Positions 1 to 7,723 of a DNA stretch of 12,189 nucleotides are shown in pieces (the stretch's first letter is position 1; each line of letters starts with the position of its first letter). The stretch is from an uncultured Christensenella sp. (GTDB lineage: Bacteria; Bacillota; Clostridia; Christensenellales; UBA1242). The stretch is taken from positions 1 through 12,189 of the forward strand of contig CAOKRZ010000023.1 of assembly GCA_948471335.1 (NCBI GenBank). The letters are read 5' to 3'. Below the pieces are notes generated by a model that searched no databases, was not told the DNA's origin, and worked only from the letters and a program-made list of their open reading frames with translations. Both the position numbers and the translations under genes were made by a program.

Positions 1-1025
1 GAATGCATTGTGTTAAGATTGTGGATTATGCCTTCCATTGATTGATGAGTTGCAACATCTGTTTCTTTCAATGCATGTTCGGAAGCAAACTTCTTGATCT
101 TTTTAAAGTCTTCCTTTGTAATTTTAAGTTTGAGTGCAAGCTCTTCTTCAGCTTTACTGAAAGCTTTGTTTCCAGCTATGTTTGGGGCAATGCCTTTTTT
201 ATCAAGCTCTTTGAAAAGGGCAACGACATCTTCTTCCTTTTTCTTTCCGCCAAGGATGCTGTAACATTTTGCAAAGTTTGACCAATACATCTTTTTATAT
301 GTCTTTGCAACGCCTGGCGCACAACCATAGTCAAAGTTTGGTACGCTTTGTCCGCCGTGTTGGTCATTTTGATTTGCTTGAATTGCAATGCATACAAGGC
401 AGGCATAAGAGCGGATATCGTTTGGCTCTCTTACACTTCCATGTCCAGTATGAAATCCGCCTTTGAAAAGTTTTTGGATGTCTATTTGGCAACAAGTTTC
501 TGTCAAAGTATAGAAATCAAAGTCGTGAATATGGATGTCACCATTAAGATAAGCATTTGCTTGCTTTGGATCAACAATCGCATTGACGTTATAGTTTTTT
601 GCACTTTCTGAACCATACTTAAGCATAACGCCCATTGCAGTGTCTGCGTCAATGTTTGCGTTTTCACGCTTAAGGTCAGAATCTTTCGCGTCAGTGTTGC
701 TGAGCTTGTCAATTGTTTTCATAAGCTCTGAGTTCATGGCTCTGACACGGTTTCTTTTTGCGCGGTAGAGAATATATGCTTTGGCAACTTCGTCTTGCCC
801 TTTTTGCATCAAAACCTTTTCAACAACGTCTTGAATTTGTTCAACGCTTGGAGTTTGTCCGCCAAACTCTTCATCGATAACTTTTTCAACGTCGCTTGCA
901 AGTCTGTTTGCTTTTTTAAGCTCGCTTGTGCCAACTGCATTCATCGCTTTGATGATTGCGTTTTCGATTTTAGAGCCGTTGAACTCGACAATTCTTCCGT
1001 CTCTTTTTATGATTTGTTTTACCAT
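1..1025 (-). CDS. nrdD: Anaerobic (class III) ribonucleoside-triphosphate reductase, N-terminal part (partial)
   Basis: The oxygen-sensitive glycyl-radical enzyme that reduces NTPs to dNTPs for DNA synthesis. Reading leftward from the ATG at 1025, 341 codons are open and the frame runs off the window, so about half the usual protein is present. Residues 1 to about 90 form an ATP-cone (KQIIKRDGRIVEFNGSKIE), the dATP/ATP sensing domain. The catalytic barrel follows, with the motifs HIHD, a Cys pair at 178-179 in TETCCQ (equivalent to the thiyl-radical cysteine of this family), NQNDQHGGQSVPNFDY, and THQSMEGIIHNLNTMHS at the window edge. The C-terminal glycyl-radical loop lies outside, so intactness cannot be judged. 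AGGAGG at 1035-1040, 9 nt upstream, fixes the start. Control by NrdR is likely from the paired boxes upstream. The activase NrdG is not in the window. Confidence 0.95.
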   Translation of the reverse strand, partial: MVKQIIKRDGRIVEFNGSKIENAIIKAMNAVGTSELKKANRLASDVEKVIDEEFGGQTPSVEQIQDVVEKVLMQKGQDEVAKAYILYRAKRNRVRAMNSELMKTIDKLSNTDAKDSDLKRENANIDADTAMGVMLKYGSESAKNYNVNAIVDPKQANAYLNGDIHIHDFDFYTLTETCCQIDIQKLFKGGFHTGHGSVREPNDIRSYACLVCIAIQANQNDQHGGQSVPNFDYGCAPGVAKTYKKMYWSNFAKCYSILGGKKKEEDVVALFKELDKKGIAPNIAGNKAFSKAEEELALKLKITKEDFKKIKKFASEHALKETDVATHQSMEGIIHNLNTMH

Positions 1026-1056
1026 TTTTTATATCCTCCTTGGCAAATGTATAGTT

Positions 1057-1072
1057 ATACAATATCTAGTGT
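1057..1072 (-). promoter_or_regulatory. NrdR box 1 (proximal)
   Basis: The 16-bp sequence atacaatatctagtgt matches the published NrdR palindrome acaCwAtATaTwGtgt at about 14 of 16 positions. It lies 31 bp upstream of the nrdD start codon and overlaps a possible -10 (TATAAC on the minus strand, 1054-1059). NrdR is the ATP-cone repressor of ribonucleotide reductase genes. The function is inferred from the motif and its position. Confidence 0.72.
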
Positions 1073-1086
1073 TTTTATTCCATTTT

Positions 1087-1102
1087 GCACTAGATGTTGT
1101 GC
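1087..1102 (-). promoter_or_regulatory. NrdR box 2 (distal)
   Basis: The sequence gcactagatgttgtgc matches the NrdR consensus at about 12 of 16 positions. Its centre is 30 bp, close to three helical turns, from the centre of box 1. That is near the spacing known for cooperating NrdR box pairs, and the two sites support each other. Confidence 0.7.
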
Positions 1103-1114
1103 TTTACGTTTTCT

Positions 1115-1143
1115 ATGTTAGTTTTTTGACAAAAAAAAGTCAA
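1115..1143 (-). promoter_or_regulatory. Candidate nrdD promoter
   Basis: On the minus strand, TTGACT (1143-1138) is followed by a 17-nt spacer and TAACAT (1120-1115). Transcription would start near 1108, placing both NrdR boxes just downstream of the start. An alternative is the TATAAC at 1059-1054 with a poor -35, which would put the boxes over the promoter itself. The -35 is half of an inverted repeat, TTGAC-A8-GTCAA, at 1126-1143. Confidence 0.5.
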
Positions 1144-1427
1144 CTAAAATAAACAAGATTTTTCAACATTTTTTTGCAAAATATGACCTTGGTTATTGAT
1201 AAATAACTTTACATGCCATTTTGTCTAGGAAGCGAAAATTTGAGTTGCGACATACGCAAATTGTCGTTTTTTAAAAAGTGATTAGGAAAATGCATTAAGG
1301 CAATAATTTCATTATAAAAATGGGGACACTATTGTAAAAATAATGAAAAATTTTGCAATAATTGTCGAAAGGAAGTAAATAAAATATTGAAAGTTGGGCT
1401 GAGAAACTTGATTTAATTTAATTTTAG
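1144..1427. other. AT-rich divergent intergenic region, no gene seen
   Basis: This stretch between the nrdD control region and the cvpA promoter holds no convincing coding sequence. The longest plausible starts give peptides of only about 10 residues. It contains short inverted repeats: GTTATT/AATAAC at 1192-1207, TTGCG/CGCAA at 1245-1259, a CGACA/TGTCG hairpin followed by six T at 1248-1272, and a 9-bp inverted repeat TTTCATTAT/ATAATGAAA at 1307-1348. The nonanucleotide GCAATAATT occurs twice, at 1300 and 1355. No mraZ gene is present here. Confidence 0.6.
1247..1272 (+). terminator. Weak terminator-like hairpin
   Basis: GCGACA (1247-1252) pairs with TGTCGT (1262-1267, one G-T pair) across a 9-nt loop and runs into T6. 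No gene upstream on this strand needs it, so it either ends a short non-coding transcript or is a chance structure in AT-rich DNA. Confidence 0.3.
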
Positions 1428-1456
1428 TTGAAAAAATTATGCAAATGTTTTAATAT
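1428..1456 (+). promoter_or_regulatory. Promoter of the cvpA-rsmH division operon
   Basis: TTGAAA (1428-1433), a spacer of exactly 17 nt, and TAATAT (1451-1456) make a good sigma-A promoter. Transcription would start near 1463, only about 17 nt before the start codon at 1480, just leaving room for the ribosome site at 1469-1475. Confidence 0.72.
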
Positions 1457-1479
1457 ATATTCAAAGAAAAGGAGGAGCT

Positions 1480-3471
1480 ATGGGGTCAACAGTTGCTCTT
1501 GCGCTAAATTTTGTTTTTGTAGGAATTCTTATTGTAGGGTTTTTGATTGGGCTATGGAGAGGGCTTAAAAAGTCGGCAGTCAATCTGGCATTTTCCATTG
1601 CTGGTGTTTTGCTTGCTTTTTTCATTACGCCTTCAATCACAAATGCGACGCTGACTTTCAATGTGACAATCAATGGCACACGTCAAACAATTTCTGATTT
1701 TATTATAAATCAGTTCGCAGCCAACACAGATATTGCCCACATGATGGCTGTCAATGAAAATTTTGCAACGCTTGTCAACCACTTGCCTTCTGCAATTGTC
1801 AGCACACTTGTCTTTATTTTGCTGACTCTCATCATTGAATTTTTCATATATATCATTTACAAAATCATTGCAGTGCTTTGTCTTAAAAATAAACCTGGCA
1901 AAAAAAGACACAGACTTCTTGGAGGGGCAGTAGGGGTCGTTAAAGCATTTGTTATTTCAATCTTTATGTTCATGCCTCTCACATCTCTTCTTGGGCTTGT
2001 GAATGATGTAAATTCAACTGAAGATATTTTTACGCAAACAGTTGTTGCTGAAGAATATGTTGGCGAAGAAGAAAATGAAGGGCTTATTGACAGATTTATA
2101 GCAAACAAAGAAGTCACAAAGCAAATCAAAGACGTGGAGAAAAATGTTTTTTCAATCATTGGTGGTGCGGCCGGTGTTGATGATGCAATGTTTGACTATC
2201 TCTCTTCGTTTAAGATGGGGAAAGAAACTGTAAAAATAAGACAAGAATTGAAAACTTATGCTCAAACTGCAAATGTTATTTTGCAACTTAAAAGCGAGCT
2301 TAGCGGAAACAGAACAAGAAAGTTTTCATCAATCGATTTTGATAAACTTGAAAAACATTTTAATAAAGTGCTTGAAAGTAAAATATATTCGAAAGTTGTA
2401 ATTGAAATTGTGGGAGATGTTGTTCTTAACACCGATGACTATTCATTTGCAAGCGGACTTAAAGAATTTGAGGATATTTTAAAAGATATCAGAAATGGTC
2501 TTGGACAAATCGAAAACGCAAATGAATATTTCTCTAACGATATCAAAAAAGTTTTCTCAGCTTTCAAATCGCTTTCAAAAGACGGTGTGATTGATGAAGT
2601 TTTGGCTGTAACAGTTCCTGAAGAGCGTGCAAGCAAAACAGAAAAAATGCTTAAGCAAATAATCGTTATGACAAACGCTGGCAACATTGACTCTTCTGCA
2701 ACTGCGATAAATGAAATCTTCACAACAAACATTGTTTCAAACAGCAAGGTTTCAATTTCAAAATTTTTGACAGACAAGGTTATGCAAGGCAAAAACTTTG
2801 TTGATATTTCAAAAGTTGACGGACTTGATGCTTGGAAGAAGGAACTTAAATATTACGGTCAAATTGCAGTTGAACTTGAAAAAGAAAATGCTGAAGGGAA
2901 AAATCTTCTTGATACAATTCTTGAAAGTGAAGATCCCGCAAAAGAAATATTTGAAGCCAAAAATGTTAATATTGAAAACATAGTTAAACCTATTCTCTAT
3001 GCAAAGTCAACAGTTGGAATCAGAGACATGCTTTTTGAAGAGATCAACGCTGTTGCCAAAGACCTTGGTGTAAGCGATTCAAACCTTTCACCTTCTGACT
3101 TTGTGTTTGAAGAAGGGGCAGAGAATGATCAGGCTCAAGAAATCTGTGACATTATTGTAAGCTTGATTGACCTTGGCAGAGAGATCGATAAGATCGGAAA
3201 CTTTGACAGCATCGCAGATATTGATGCCGAAGTCGTTGGTCAAGTGATTTACAATGTTCTTGAAAACGAAGCTTTTGGTGATATCGTGGACGCTGTTGCA
3301 GACAAGGTTGTGGCTGCAATTCCTGAAGATTATGAGGGAGAATATAAAGCGCAGATCGATCAAATCAAAGACAAGGGACTTGTTGAGTTTATCAAGACTG
3401 AAGACGTAAAAATTGAAGAATTTGTTGATATGTTTAAAGACTATTTCAATCAAAACACAAATGAAGGATAA
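1480..3471 (+). CDS. CvpA-domain membrane protein with a long helical C-terminal extension
   Basis: 663 residues. The first 170 or so fit the CvpA (colicin V production) family: four hydrophobic segments near 7-26, 33-50, 104-134 and 147-172, with the WRGLKK turn after the first and RLLGGAVGVVKAF before the fourth. CvpA proteins are integral membrane proteins with roles in envelope maintenance; their biochemical activity is not settled. The remaining 490 residues are hydrophilic, rich in Lys, Glu and Asp and probably mostly helical, with no domain I recognise. Most CvpA proteins are only about 160-250 residues, so this is a strongly extended version. AAAGGAGG at 1468-1475 supports the ATG at 1480. 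It is first in the unit, 3 nt before rsmH, in the place mraZ often holds, which suggests a role in envelope growth or division, but this rests only on context. Confidence 0.8.
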   Translation: MGSTVALALNFVFVGILIVGFLIGLWRGLKKSAVNLAFSIAGVLLAFFITPSITNATLTFNVTINGTRQTISDFIINQFAANTDIAHMMAVNENFATLVNHLPSAIVSTLVFILLTLIIEFFIYIIYKIIAVLCLKNKPGKKRHRLLGGAVGVVKAFVISIFMFMPLTSLLGLVNDVNSTEDIFTQTVVAEEYVGEEENEGLIDRFIANKEVTKQIKDVEKNVFSIIGGAAGVDDAMFDYLSSFKMGKETVKIRQELKTYAQTANVILQLKSELSGNRTRKFSSIDFDKLEKHFNKVLESKIYSKVVIEIVGDVVLNTDDYSFASGLKEFEDILKDIRNGLGQIENANEYFSNDIKKVFSAFKSLSKDGVIDEVLAVTVPEERASKTEKMLKQIIVMTNAGNIDSSATAINEIFTTNIVSNSKVSISKFLTDKVMQGKNFVDISKVDGLDAWKKELKYYGQIAVELEKENAEGKNLLDTILESEDPAKEIFEAKNVNIENIVKPILYAKSTVGIRDMLFEEINAVAKDLGVSDSNLSPSDFVFEEGAENDQAQEICDIIVSLIDLGREIDKIGNFDSIADIDAEVVGQVIYNVLENEAFGDIVDAVADKVVAAIPEDYEGEYKAQIDQIKDKGLVEFIKTEDVKIEEFVDMFKDYFNQNTNEG

Positions 3472-3474
3472 AAA

Positions 3475-4407
3475 ATGCAATTTTCTCACATTCCAGTTCT
3501 TCTTAACGAAGTTATAGAAGGTCTTAATATAAAGAAAAAGGGGAGGTTTGTCGACTGCACAATAGGTGGAGGTGGGCATTCCTCTTCTATTCTTTCCAAG
3601 GTTGGCGCAGAAGGTCAAATCTATGGTTTTGACCGTGACGAGAACGCAATCAAAACTTGTGAAGAAAAATTTAAAGATAAAAACAATGTCACGCTTTTTA
3701 AGGCAAACTTTCACGATGCGCCAGAGATATTAGAGGAAAATGAAATTTCTGGTCTTGACGGAATTCTCATTGACCTTGGCGTATCATCGCATCAAATCGA
3801 CACGGCAGAGCGAGGCTTTTCATTCAATCATGACGGAAAACTTGACATGAGAATGGATAAAACTCAAGAGCTTTCTGCCTATGAAGTTGTCAACTTTTAT
3901 CCTAAAGAAAAACTTCTTAAAATTTTGTATACTTATGGCGAAGAGAGCAATGCAAAAAACATTGTAAACAAAATCATCGAAAAAAGGTCGCAAAAGCCTA
4001 TTGAAACGACGTTTGAACTTAAACAAATCATTGAAAGCGCATTTCCAAAGAAGGTTATATATGGAAAAGGCGGAGTAAGCAAACAAACTTTTCAAGCAAT
4101 CCGCATTGAAGTCAATGGAGAACTTGACGGGCTTGAAGAGTGCATGAGAAAACTTTTCTCGCTTCTTAAAAAAGGAGGGCGTCTTGCGGTCATTTCATTT
4201 CATTCGCTTGAAGACCGCATTGTTAAAAATCTTTTCAAAGACCTTGCAACAGATTGCATTTGTCCGCCCAAAACGCCAGTTTGCATTTGCGGACATAGGG
4301 CGAAAGGCAAGCTTATATCGCGCAAGCCTATAACAGCGGGGGCAAAAGAACTTGAAGAAAACCCTAGAAGTGCACCGGCAAAGCTGAGAATTATTGAAAA
4401 AATATAG
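3475..4407 (+). CDS. rsmH: 16S rRNA (cytosine-1402 N4)-methyltransferase RsmH (MraW)
   Basis: 310 residues, normal length for the family. RsmH uses SAM to methylate N4 of C1402 in the ribosomal P site of the 30S subunit. The SAM-binding motif FVDCTIGGGGHS (25-36) and GFDRD (51-55) are present, followed by the family signatures DLGVSSHQID (100-109), RGFSF with DGKLDMRMD (113-128), QAIRIEVN (207-214) and SFHSLEDRIVK (241-251). The Cys-rich CICPPKTPVCICG segment near 261-273 resembles that in clostridial homologs. AAGGA at 3464-3468, inside the last codons of the upstream gene, serves the ATG at 3475, so the two genes are probably translationally coupled. As in most bacteria it precedes ftsL and a division PBP. 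Confidence 0.97.
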   Translation: MQFSHIPVLLNEVIEGLNIKKKGRFVDCTIGGGGHSSSILSKVGAEGQIYGFDRDENAIKTCEEKFKDKNNVTLFKANFHDAPEILEENEISGLDGILIDLGVSSHQIDTAERGFSFNHDGKLDMRMDKTQELSAYEVVNFYPKEKLLKILYTYGEESNAKNIVNKIIEKRSQKPIETTFELKQIIESAFPKKVIYGKGGVSKQTFQAIRIEVNGELDGLEECMRKLFSLLKKGGRLAVISFHSLEDRIVKNLFKDLATDCICPPKTPVCICGHRAKGKLISRKPITAGAKELEENPRSAPAKLRIIEKI

Positions 4408-4416
4408 TCATGAAAA

Positions 4417-4436
4417 AGGAGGGTGTCAAATATATG
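4417..4436 (+). promoter_or_regulatory. Ribosome binding site that moves the ftsL-like start to 4434
   Basis: AGGAGGG (4417-4423) lies 10 nt before the ATG at 4434. The earlier in-frame ATG at 4410 has no ribosome site upstream, and its own codons contain this AGGAGG. The downstream ATG is therefore preferred. Confidence 0.75.
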
Positions 4437-5030
4437 TATAAAGAAGAAACTCTTGTTCTTACGAAGAAAGAAGAAACTGAAGTTATGCTTTCTGAAAAAG
4501 AGGAAACAATTGAAGCTCAAACTGAAGTCGAGCAAAAGATTGAACCTAAAGAAGAAAGAAAGAAACAAAGATTTTTCTCATCTTCAACATTCAAAAAACA
4601 AAGCAAAGAGTCTTCAATCATTGAAAAACCCAACTATGATTTCATTGAGGAACTTCCTCCCGAAAAGGAAGAAAAGATTTTTAAGATTGAAAAAGTTAAA
4701 GAAGAAGCAAAGCCCAAATTTAATGGCAAAAAACTTAGAATTGCACTTTTTTCATTGTGTATGGCTGTTTTCACCATTTGGGGCGTTGCAAATGTCGTCA
4801 AAATTGACATAATGCAGCATAAGTTTGATGTTCTTTATAATGAATATTACAATATAAATCTTCCAAACTACCTTAAAAATCTTGCTCAGCTTGACGCCGT
4901 CAACGAAAGCAATATGGACAATCTTTTTGAGACTATCCCTGAAGAGAAAGTCCCTCCTCAAACAATTGAAAAAAAATCAAACTGGTTTGATCGAATTTGT
5001 GAATTTCTGGTGGGGTTGTTTGGAGGTTAA
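4434..5030 (+). CDS. FtsL-position bitopic membrane protein (putative cell division protein)
   Basis: 198 residues from the ATG at 4434 (206 if the unsupported ATG at 4410 is used). A long, highly charged N-terminal region (about 1-98), rich in Glu and Lys, precedes one transmembrane helix at about 101-122 (IALFSLCMAVFTIWGVANVV). An extracytoplasmic tail of about 75 residues follows, ending in an amphipathic WFDRICEFLVGLFGG. Lying between rsmH and a division transpeptidase, this is where ftsL is normally found, and FtsL is also a small type II bitopic protein that with DivIC/FtsB controls septal PBP activity. However, the leucine-zipper coiled coil expected right after the membrane helix is not obvious, so assignment is by position and topology. 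Its final codons carry the ribosome site of the next gene. Confidence 0.68.
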   Translation: MYKEETLVLTKKEETEVMLSEKEETIEAQTEVEQKIEPKEERKKQRFFSSSTFKKQSKESSIIEKPNYDFIEELPPEKEEKIFKIEKVKEEAKPKFNGKKLRIALFSLCMAVFTIWGVANVVKIDIMQHKFDVLYNEYYNINLPNYLKNLAQLDAVNESNMDNLFETIPEEKVPPQTIEKKSNWFDRICEFLVGLFGG

Positions 5031-5036
5031 GTTTTG
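5022..5036 (+). promoter_or_regulatory. Ribosome site deciding a TTG start for the PBP gene
   Basis: GGAGG (5022-5026) is followed by the stop codon of the upstream gene (5028-5030) and TTG at 5034. The spacing is 7 nt. The TTG places a short basic stretch directly before the membrane helix, as expected for this family, and implies translational coupling. Confidence 0.75.
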
Positions 5037-6932
5037 CAAAAACCCTACTCACTATTTTCGTTTAGAAAAAGGATATTAGCAGTTGTTCTGGTGATATCCT
5101 TTATTTTTTGCTCCCTTGTTGTTCGTCTTTTTGTCATTCAAATTATAAATGGCAAGGAGCTTCAGTTTCGCGCAACAGATCAATGGACGCGCGACCTTGC
5201 AATTGTTGCTCCGCGCGGAGATATCCTTGACTCGACAGGTTCGGCTCTTGCCGTCAGCTATACAACTTACAATGTCTACGTCAGGGCAAGAGAAGTTTCT
5301 TCGCCAACGACTTTAGCGACCGTTTTGGCACACGAACTTGAACTTGACTTTGATGATGTCTACAAAAAGGTGACGAAGAAAGGCGTGAGCGAAGTGCTGA
5401 TCAAAATGGGAATCTCAGGCGAGCAAGCTGAAAACATTTATCACCACAAGTTTTTGGGTGTCTATCTTGCTGAAAACGTTGCAAGGTATTATCCTTATGG
5501 CAATCTTCTCACTCAGGTTTTGGGGTTCACTTCAATTGACAATGTTGGACAAACTGGAATCGAAGCATACTATGACGAAAAGCTTAAAGGTGTTGATGGC
5601 TTCAGCTATGTGCAAAGTGACCTTCAAGGGAAAGAAATTGGGGGCAGTCTTCGATACTATATCCCCGCAACAAAAGGCAATGATTTGACGCTTACGATAA
5701 ACTCAAAAATTCAGCTTGTTTTAGAGCAAACACTTGAAAAAATTATGGTTGAGCAAAAGGCAAAAAATGTTACTGGACTTATGATAAAACCAAAGTCTGG
5801 TGAAATGGTTGCCCTTTCCACAAAACCAAGCTTTGACCTTAACGAAGTGCCACGTGACGACCTTGAAAAATTGTTTGATGAGTCAAAGATCAAAGGTGTC
5901 ACTGATGTGTATGAGCCTGGTTCAACTTTCAAAATCCTTACTGTGGCGGCGGCACTAGAAGAAGGCGTTACAAACTTTAACGATAAGTTCTATTGCCCAG
6001 GCTTCCGCGTTGTCGACGGCGTGAGAATTAAGTGCTGGCGCACAATCGGACATGGCTCGCAAACGCTTATGGAAGCTTTCGGAAATTCTTGCAACTGCTG
6101 CTTTATGGATCTTGCTTTGAGGCTTGGCAAAGATAAATTTTATAGCTACCTTGAAAATTTTGGGCTTGGGCAAAAGACGGGAATAACAATTGCGGGAGAA
6201 GCAAAAGGTATCCTTATGGACAAAAGCCTTGTCAAAAATGTTGACCTTGCAAGAATAGGCTTTGGTCATGCCGTTGCCGTAACTCCGATTCAGCTTATGA
6301 GCGCGGTGTCTTCAATTATAAACGGTGGGAATAAGATCAATCCATATTTCCTTGCAAGTGAAACTGATGCATACGGAAACGTTGTTTCTTTTGCCCCTGA
6401 AAATAAAGGCGCAAGGACAGTCAGTGAAAACACATCTTCTCTTGTCAATCAGCTGCTTGAGTATGCTGAAAATAAGACGGGTAAATATACCTTTGTTGAA
6501 GGGTATAATGTAGGAGGAAAAACGGGAACTGCGCAAAAGTATGCTGAAGGCGGCGGCATCGCTCAGGGCAAATATATTTCTTCATTCGTGGGCACTTATC
6601 CTGCGGATGACCCAGAATATCTGCTTCTTCTTATGGTTGATGAGCCAAGCGCTGGGGCATATTACGGAAGCATTGTTGCCGCGCCTTATGGAAAAGAAGT
6701 TTTCAGCGGGCTGTTTGAATATCTTGGCGAAAAGAAACAAGACGAAAGCGTCAAGGTCGAAATGGTTTCAATGCCAAACCTTGTGGGACTAAGTCTTGCG
6801 GACGCGATAACAGAGCTTAAAAAACTTGGGCTTTCATTTGAAATTGATGGGGGAGGCGATTTTATAGTAAACCAGCTTCCACCAGTTGGCACTGAAATTG
6901 CAAAGGGGAGTGAAATCATTCTTATAACTTAA
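5034..6932 (+). CDS. Class B penicillin-binding protein, SpoVD/FtsI-like transpeptidase with one PASTA domain
   Basis: 632 residues. A membrane-anchored DD-transpeptidase that cross-links peptidoglycan at the septum (FtsI/PbpB) or in the spore cortex (SpoVD). After a short cytoplasmic tail, a membrane helix spans about 14-36, followed by the PBP dimerisation region (RGDILDSTGSALA near 60-72). The transpeptidase domain has all three catalytic motifs: S297-T-F-K300, S352-C-N354 and K496-T-G498. A single PASTA domain fills about 575-632. Length and the single PASTA match SpoVD-type proteins, whereas B. subtilis PbpB has two; division versus sporulation cannot be decided here. The start is a TTG with GGAGG 7 nt upstream (5022-5026) overlapping the end of the previous gene, and no ATG serves better. 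No terminator follows before the peptidase genes. Confidence 0.94.
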   Translation: MQKPYSLFSFRKRILAVVLVISFIFCSLVVRLFVIQIINGKELQFRATDQWTRDLAIVAPRGDILDSTGSALAVSYTTYNVYVRAREVSSPTTLATVLAHELELDFDDVYKKVTKKGVSEVLIKMGISGEQAENIYHHKFLGVYLAENVARYYPYGNLLTQVLGFTSIDNVGQTGIEAYYDEKLKGVDGFSYVQSDLQGKEIGGSLRYYIPATKGNDLTLTINSKIQLVLEQTLEKIMVEQKAKNVTGLMIKPKSGEMVALSTKPSFDLNEVPRDDLEKLFDESKIKGVTDVYEPGSTFKILTVAAALEEGVTNFNDKFYCPGFRVVDGVRIKCWRTIGHGSQTLMEAFGNSCNCCFMDLALRLGKDKFYSYLENFGLGQKTGITIAGEAKGILMDKSLVKNVDLARIGFGHAVAVTPIQLMSAVSSIINGGNKINPYFLASETDAYGNVVSFAPENKGARTVSENTSSLVNQLLEYAENKTGKYTFVEGYNVGGKTGTAQKYAEGGGIAQGKYISSFVGTYPADDPEYLLLLMVDEPSAGAYYGSIVAAPYGKEVFSGLFEYLGEKKQDESVKVEMVSMPNLVGLSLADAITELKKLGLSFEIDGGGDFIVNQLPPVGTEIAKGSEIILIT

Positions 6933-6986
6933 ATTCACGTTCTTGACTTAGTTTTATTTGATTTTTTAAGAATTTTAGGTTATCAT

Positions 6987-7712
6987 ATGGCTATGCAAAT
7001 CGAATATATTTTCATTATACTTGGAGTTGTGGTCATTTTGGGGCTATGCATGTGTCTTGCAATTGCAAACTTTGGCTATGAAAGATTTTATGATAAACTT
7101 CTTGAGCTAAGCAAAGTCAAAATCGCAGACAGCACTCTTGGCACGCTTGAATATGTCAAACTGATAAATGACACGCGCTTTAATTCACGTCTTCAAATTT
7201 GCCTTATTAAAGGTATGACAGGCGATGCTTACGGGCAGGGATGCGTCTACCTTTCTGAAAACACTGTCAATTCAAACTCTCTTGCATCTTTTGCAATAAT
7301 TTCTCACGAACTTGGGCATGCGCTTCAAGATCAGGAAGGACGAAAACTTAAAAGACTTATTGCATTAACCAAAATTATTCGCGTTCTCGGCATACTTTTT
7401 TGGCCACTTTTGATTGCGGGGGCAGTTCTTTTCTTCATCGGTGGTTACTTAAGAGTGATTGGCTGCATTATTCTTGCTGCGGCTGGCGTTTCAATCATCC
7501 TTGCATTTATTCTTAAACTTATCAATATCTCAATTGAAAAAGATGCTTCAAAAAAAGCGCTTGTGCTTTTGAAAGAAGTCTTGAATGACAAAGAAATGAA
7601 ACAGGCAAAAAAACTTTTGAACTATGCAAAAATGACATATTGGGCACTTTTCTTGCGTTCGCTCTTTGGCTGGACATTGCTTACAAGAAAAGGAAAGCTT
7701 TTCGATAAATAA
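6987..7712 (+). CDS. YugP-like neutral zinc metallopeptidase, divergent copy
   Basis: 241 residues. A putative membrane-embedded zinc peptidase of the YugP family (neutral zinc metallopeptidase type 2); substrates are unknown. An N-terminal membrane helix (about 7-28) precedes the zinc-binding motif H107-E-L-G-H111, and two hydrophobic segments (about 130-180) lead to E184 in IEKDAS, the likely third zinc ligand. A further hydrophobic segment lies near the C terminus. The region before the motif departs from the family: where the neighbouring paralog has LTDHYDPR it reads MTGDAYGQGCVYLS, although the SASFAIISHELGHALQ-type core is kept. The ribosome site is weak (AGGT at 6977-6980), and the ATG at 6993 is a possible alternative start. 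A TTGACT at 6943 has no good -10, so cotranscription with the PBP gene seems more likely. It lies 11 nt before its paralog. Confidence 0.85.
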   Translation: MAMQIEYIFIILGVVVILGLCMCLAIANFGYERFYDKLLELSKVKIADSTLGTLEYVKLINDTRFNSRLQICLIKGMTGDAYGQGCVYLSENTVNSNSLASFAIISHELGHALQDQEGRKLKRLIALTKIIRVLGILFWPLLIAGAVLFFIGGYLRVIGCIILAAAGVSIILAFILKLINISIEKDASKKALVLLKEVLNDKEMKQAKKLLNYAKMTYWALFLRSLFGWTLLTRKGKLFDK

Positions 7713-7723
7713 AAGGAGATAAT

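Noticed and set aside
503..712. Several open frames within the nrdD region, on both strands
   Set aside because: They overlap the long, motif-rich nrdD frame and show no ribosome sites or family features, so they are shadows.
1126..1143. TTGAC-A8-GTCAA inverted repeat as a regulator operator
   Set aside because: The arms are short and one is explained as the -35 of the nrdD promoter, so there is not enough to claim a separate site.
1341..1376. Tiny reading frame starting at the ATG near 1343 in the intergenic region
   Set aside because: It has only about 10 codons and no ribosome site at proper spacing.
3088..3714. A 208-codon minus-strand frame across the cvpA-rsmH junction
   Set aside because: Its translation is low-complexity and rich in Phe, Ile and Leu, and it is antisense to two well-supported genes, including the RsmH SAM-binding motif.
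6943..6971. Promoter for the peptidase pair (TTGACT at 6943)
   Set aside because: The hexamer at the right distance (TTAAGA) is a poor -10, so I do not call a promoter there.
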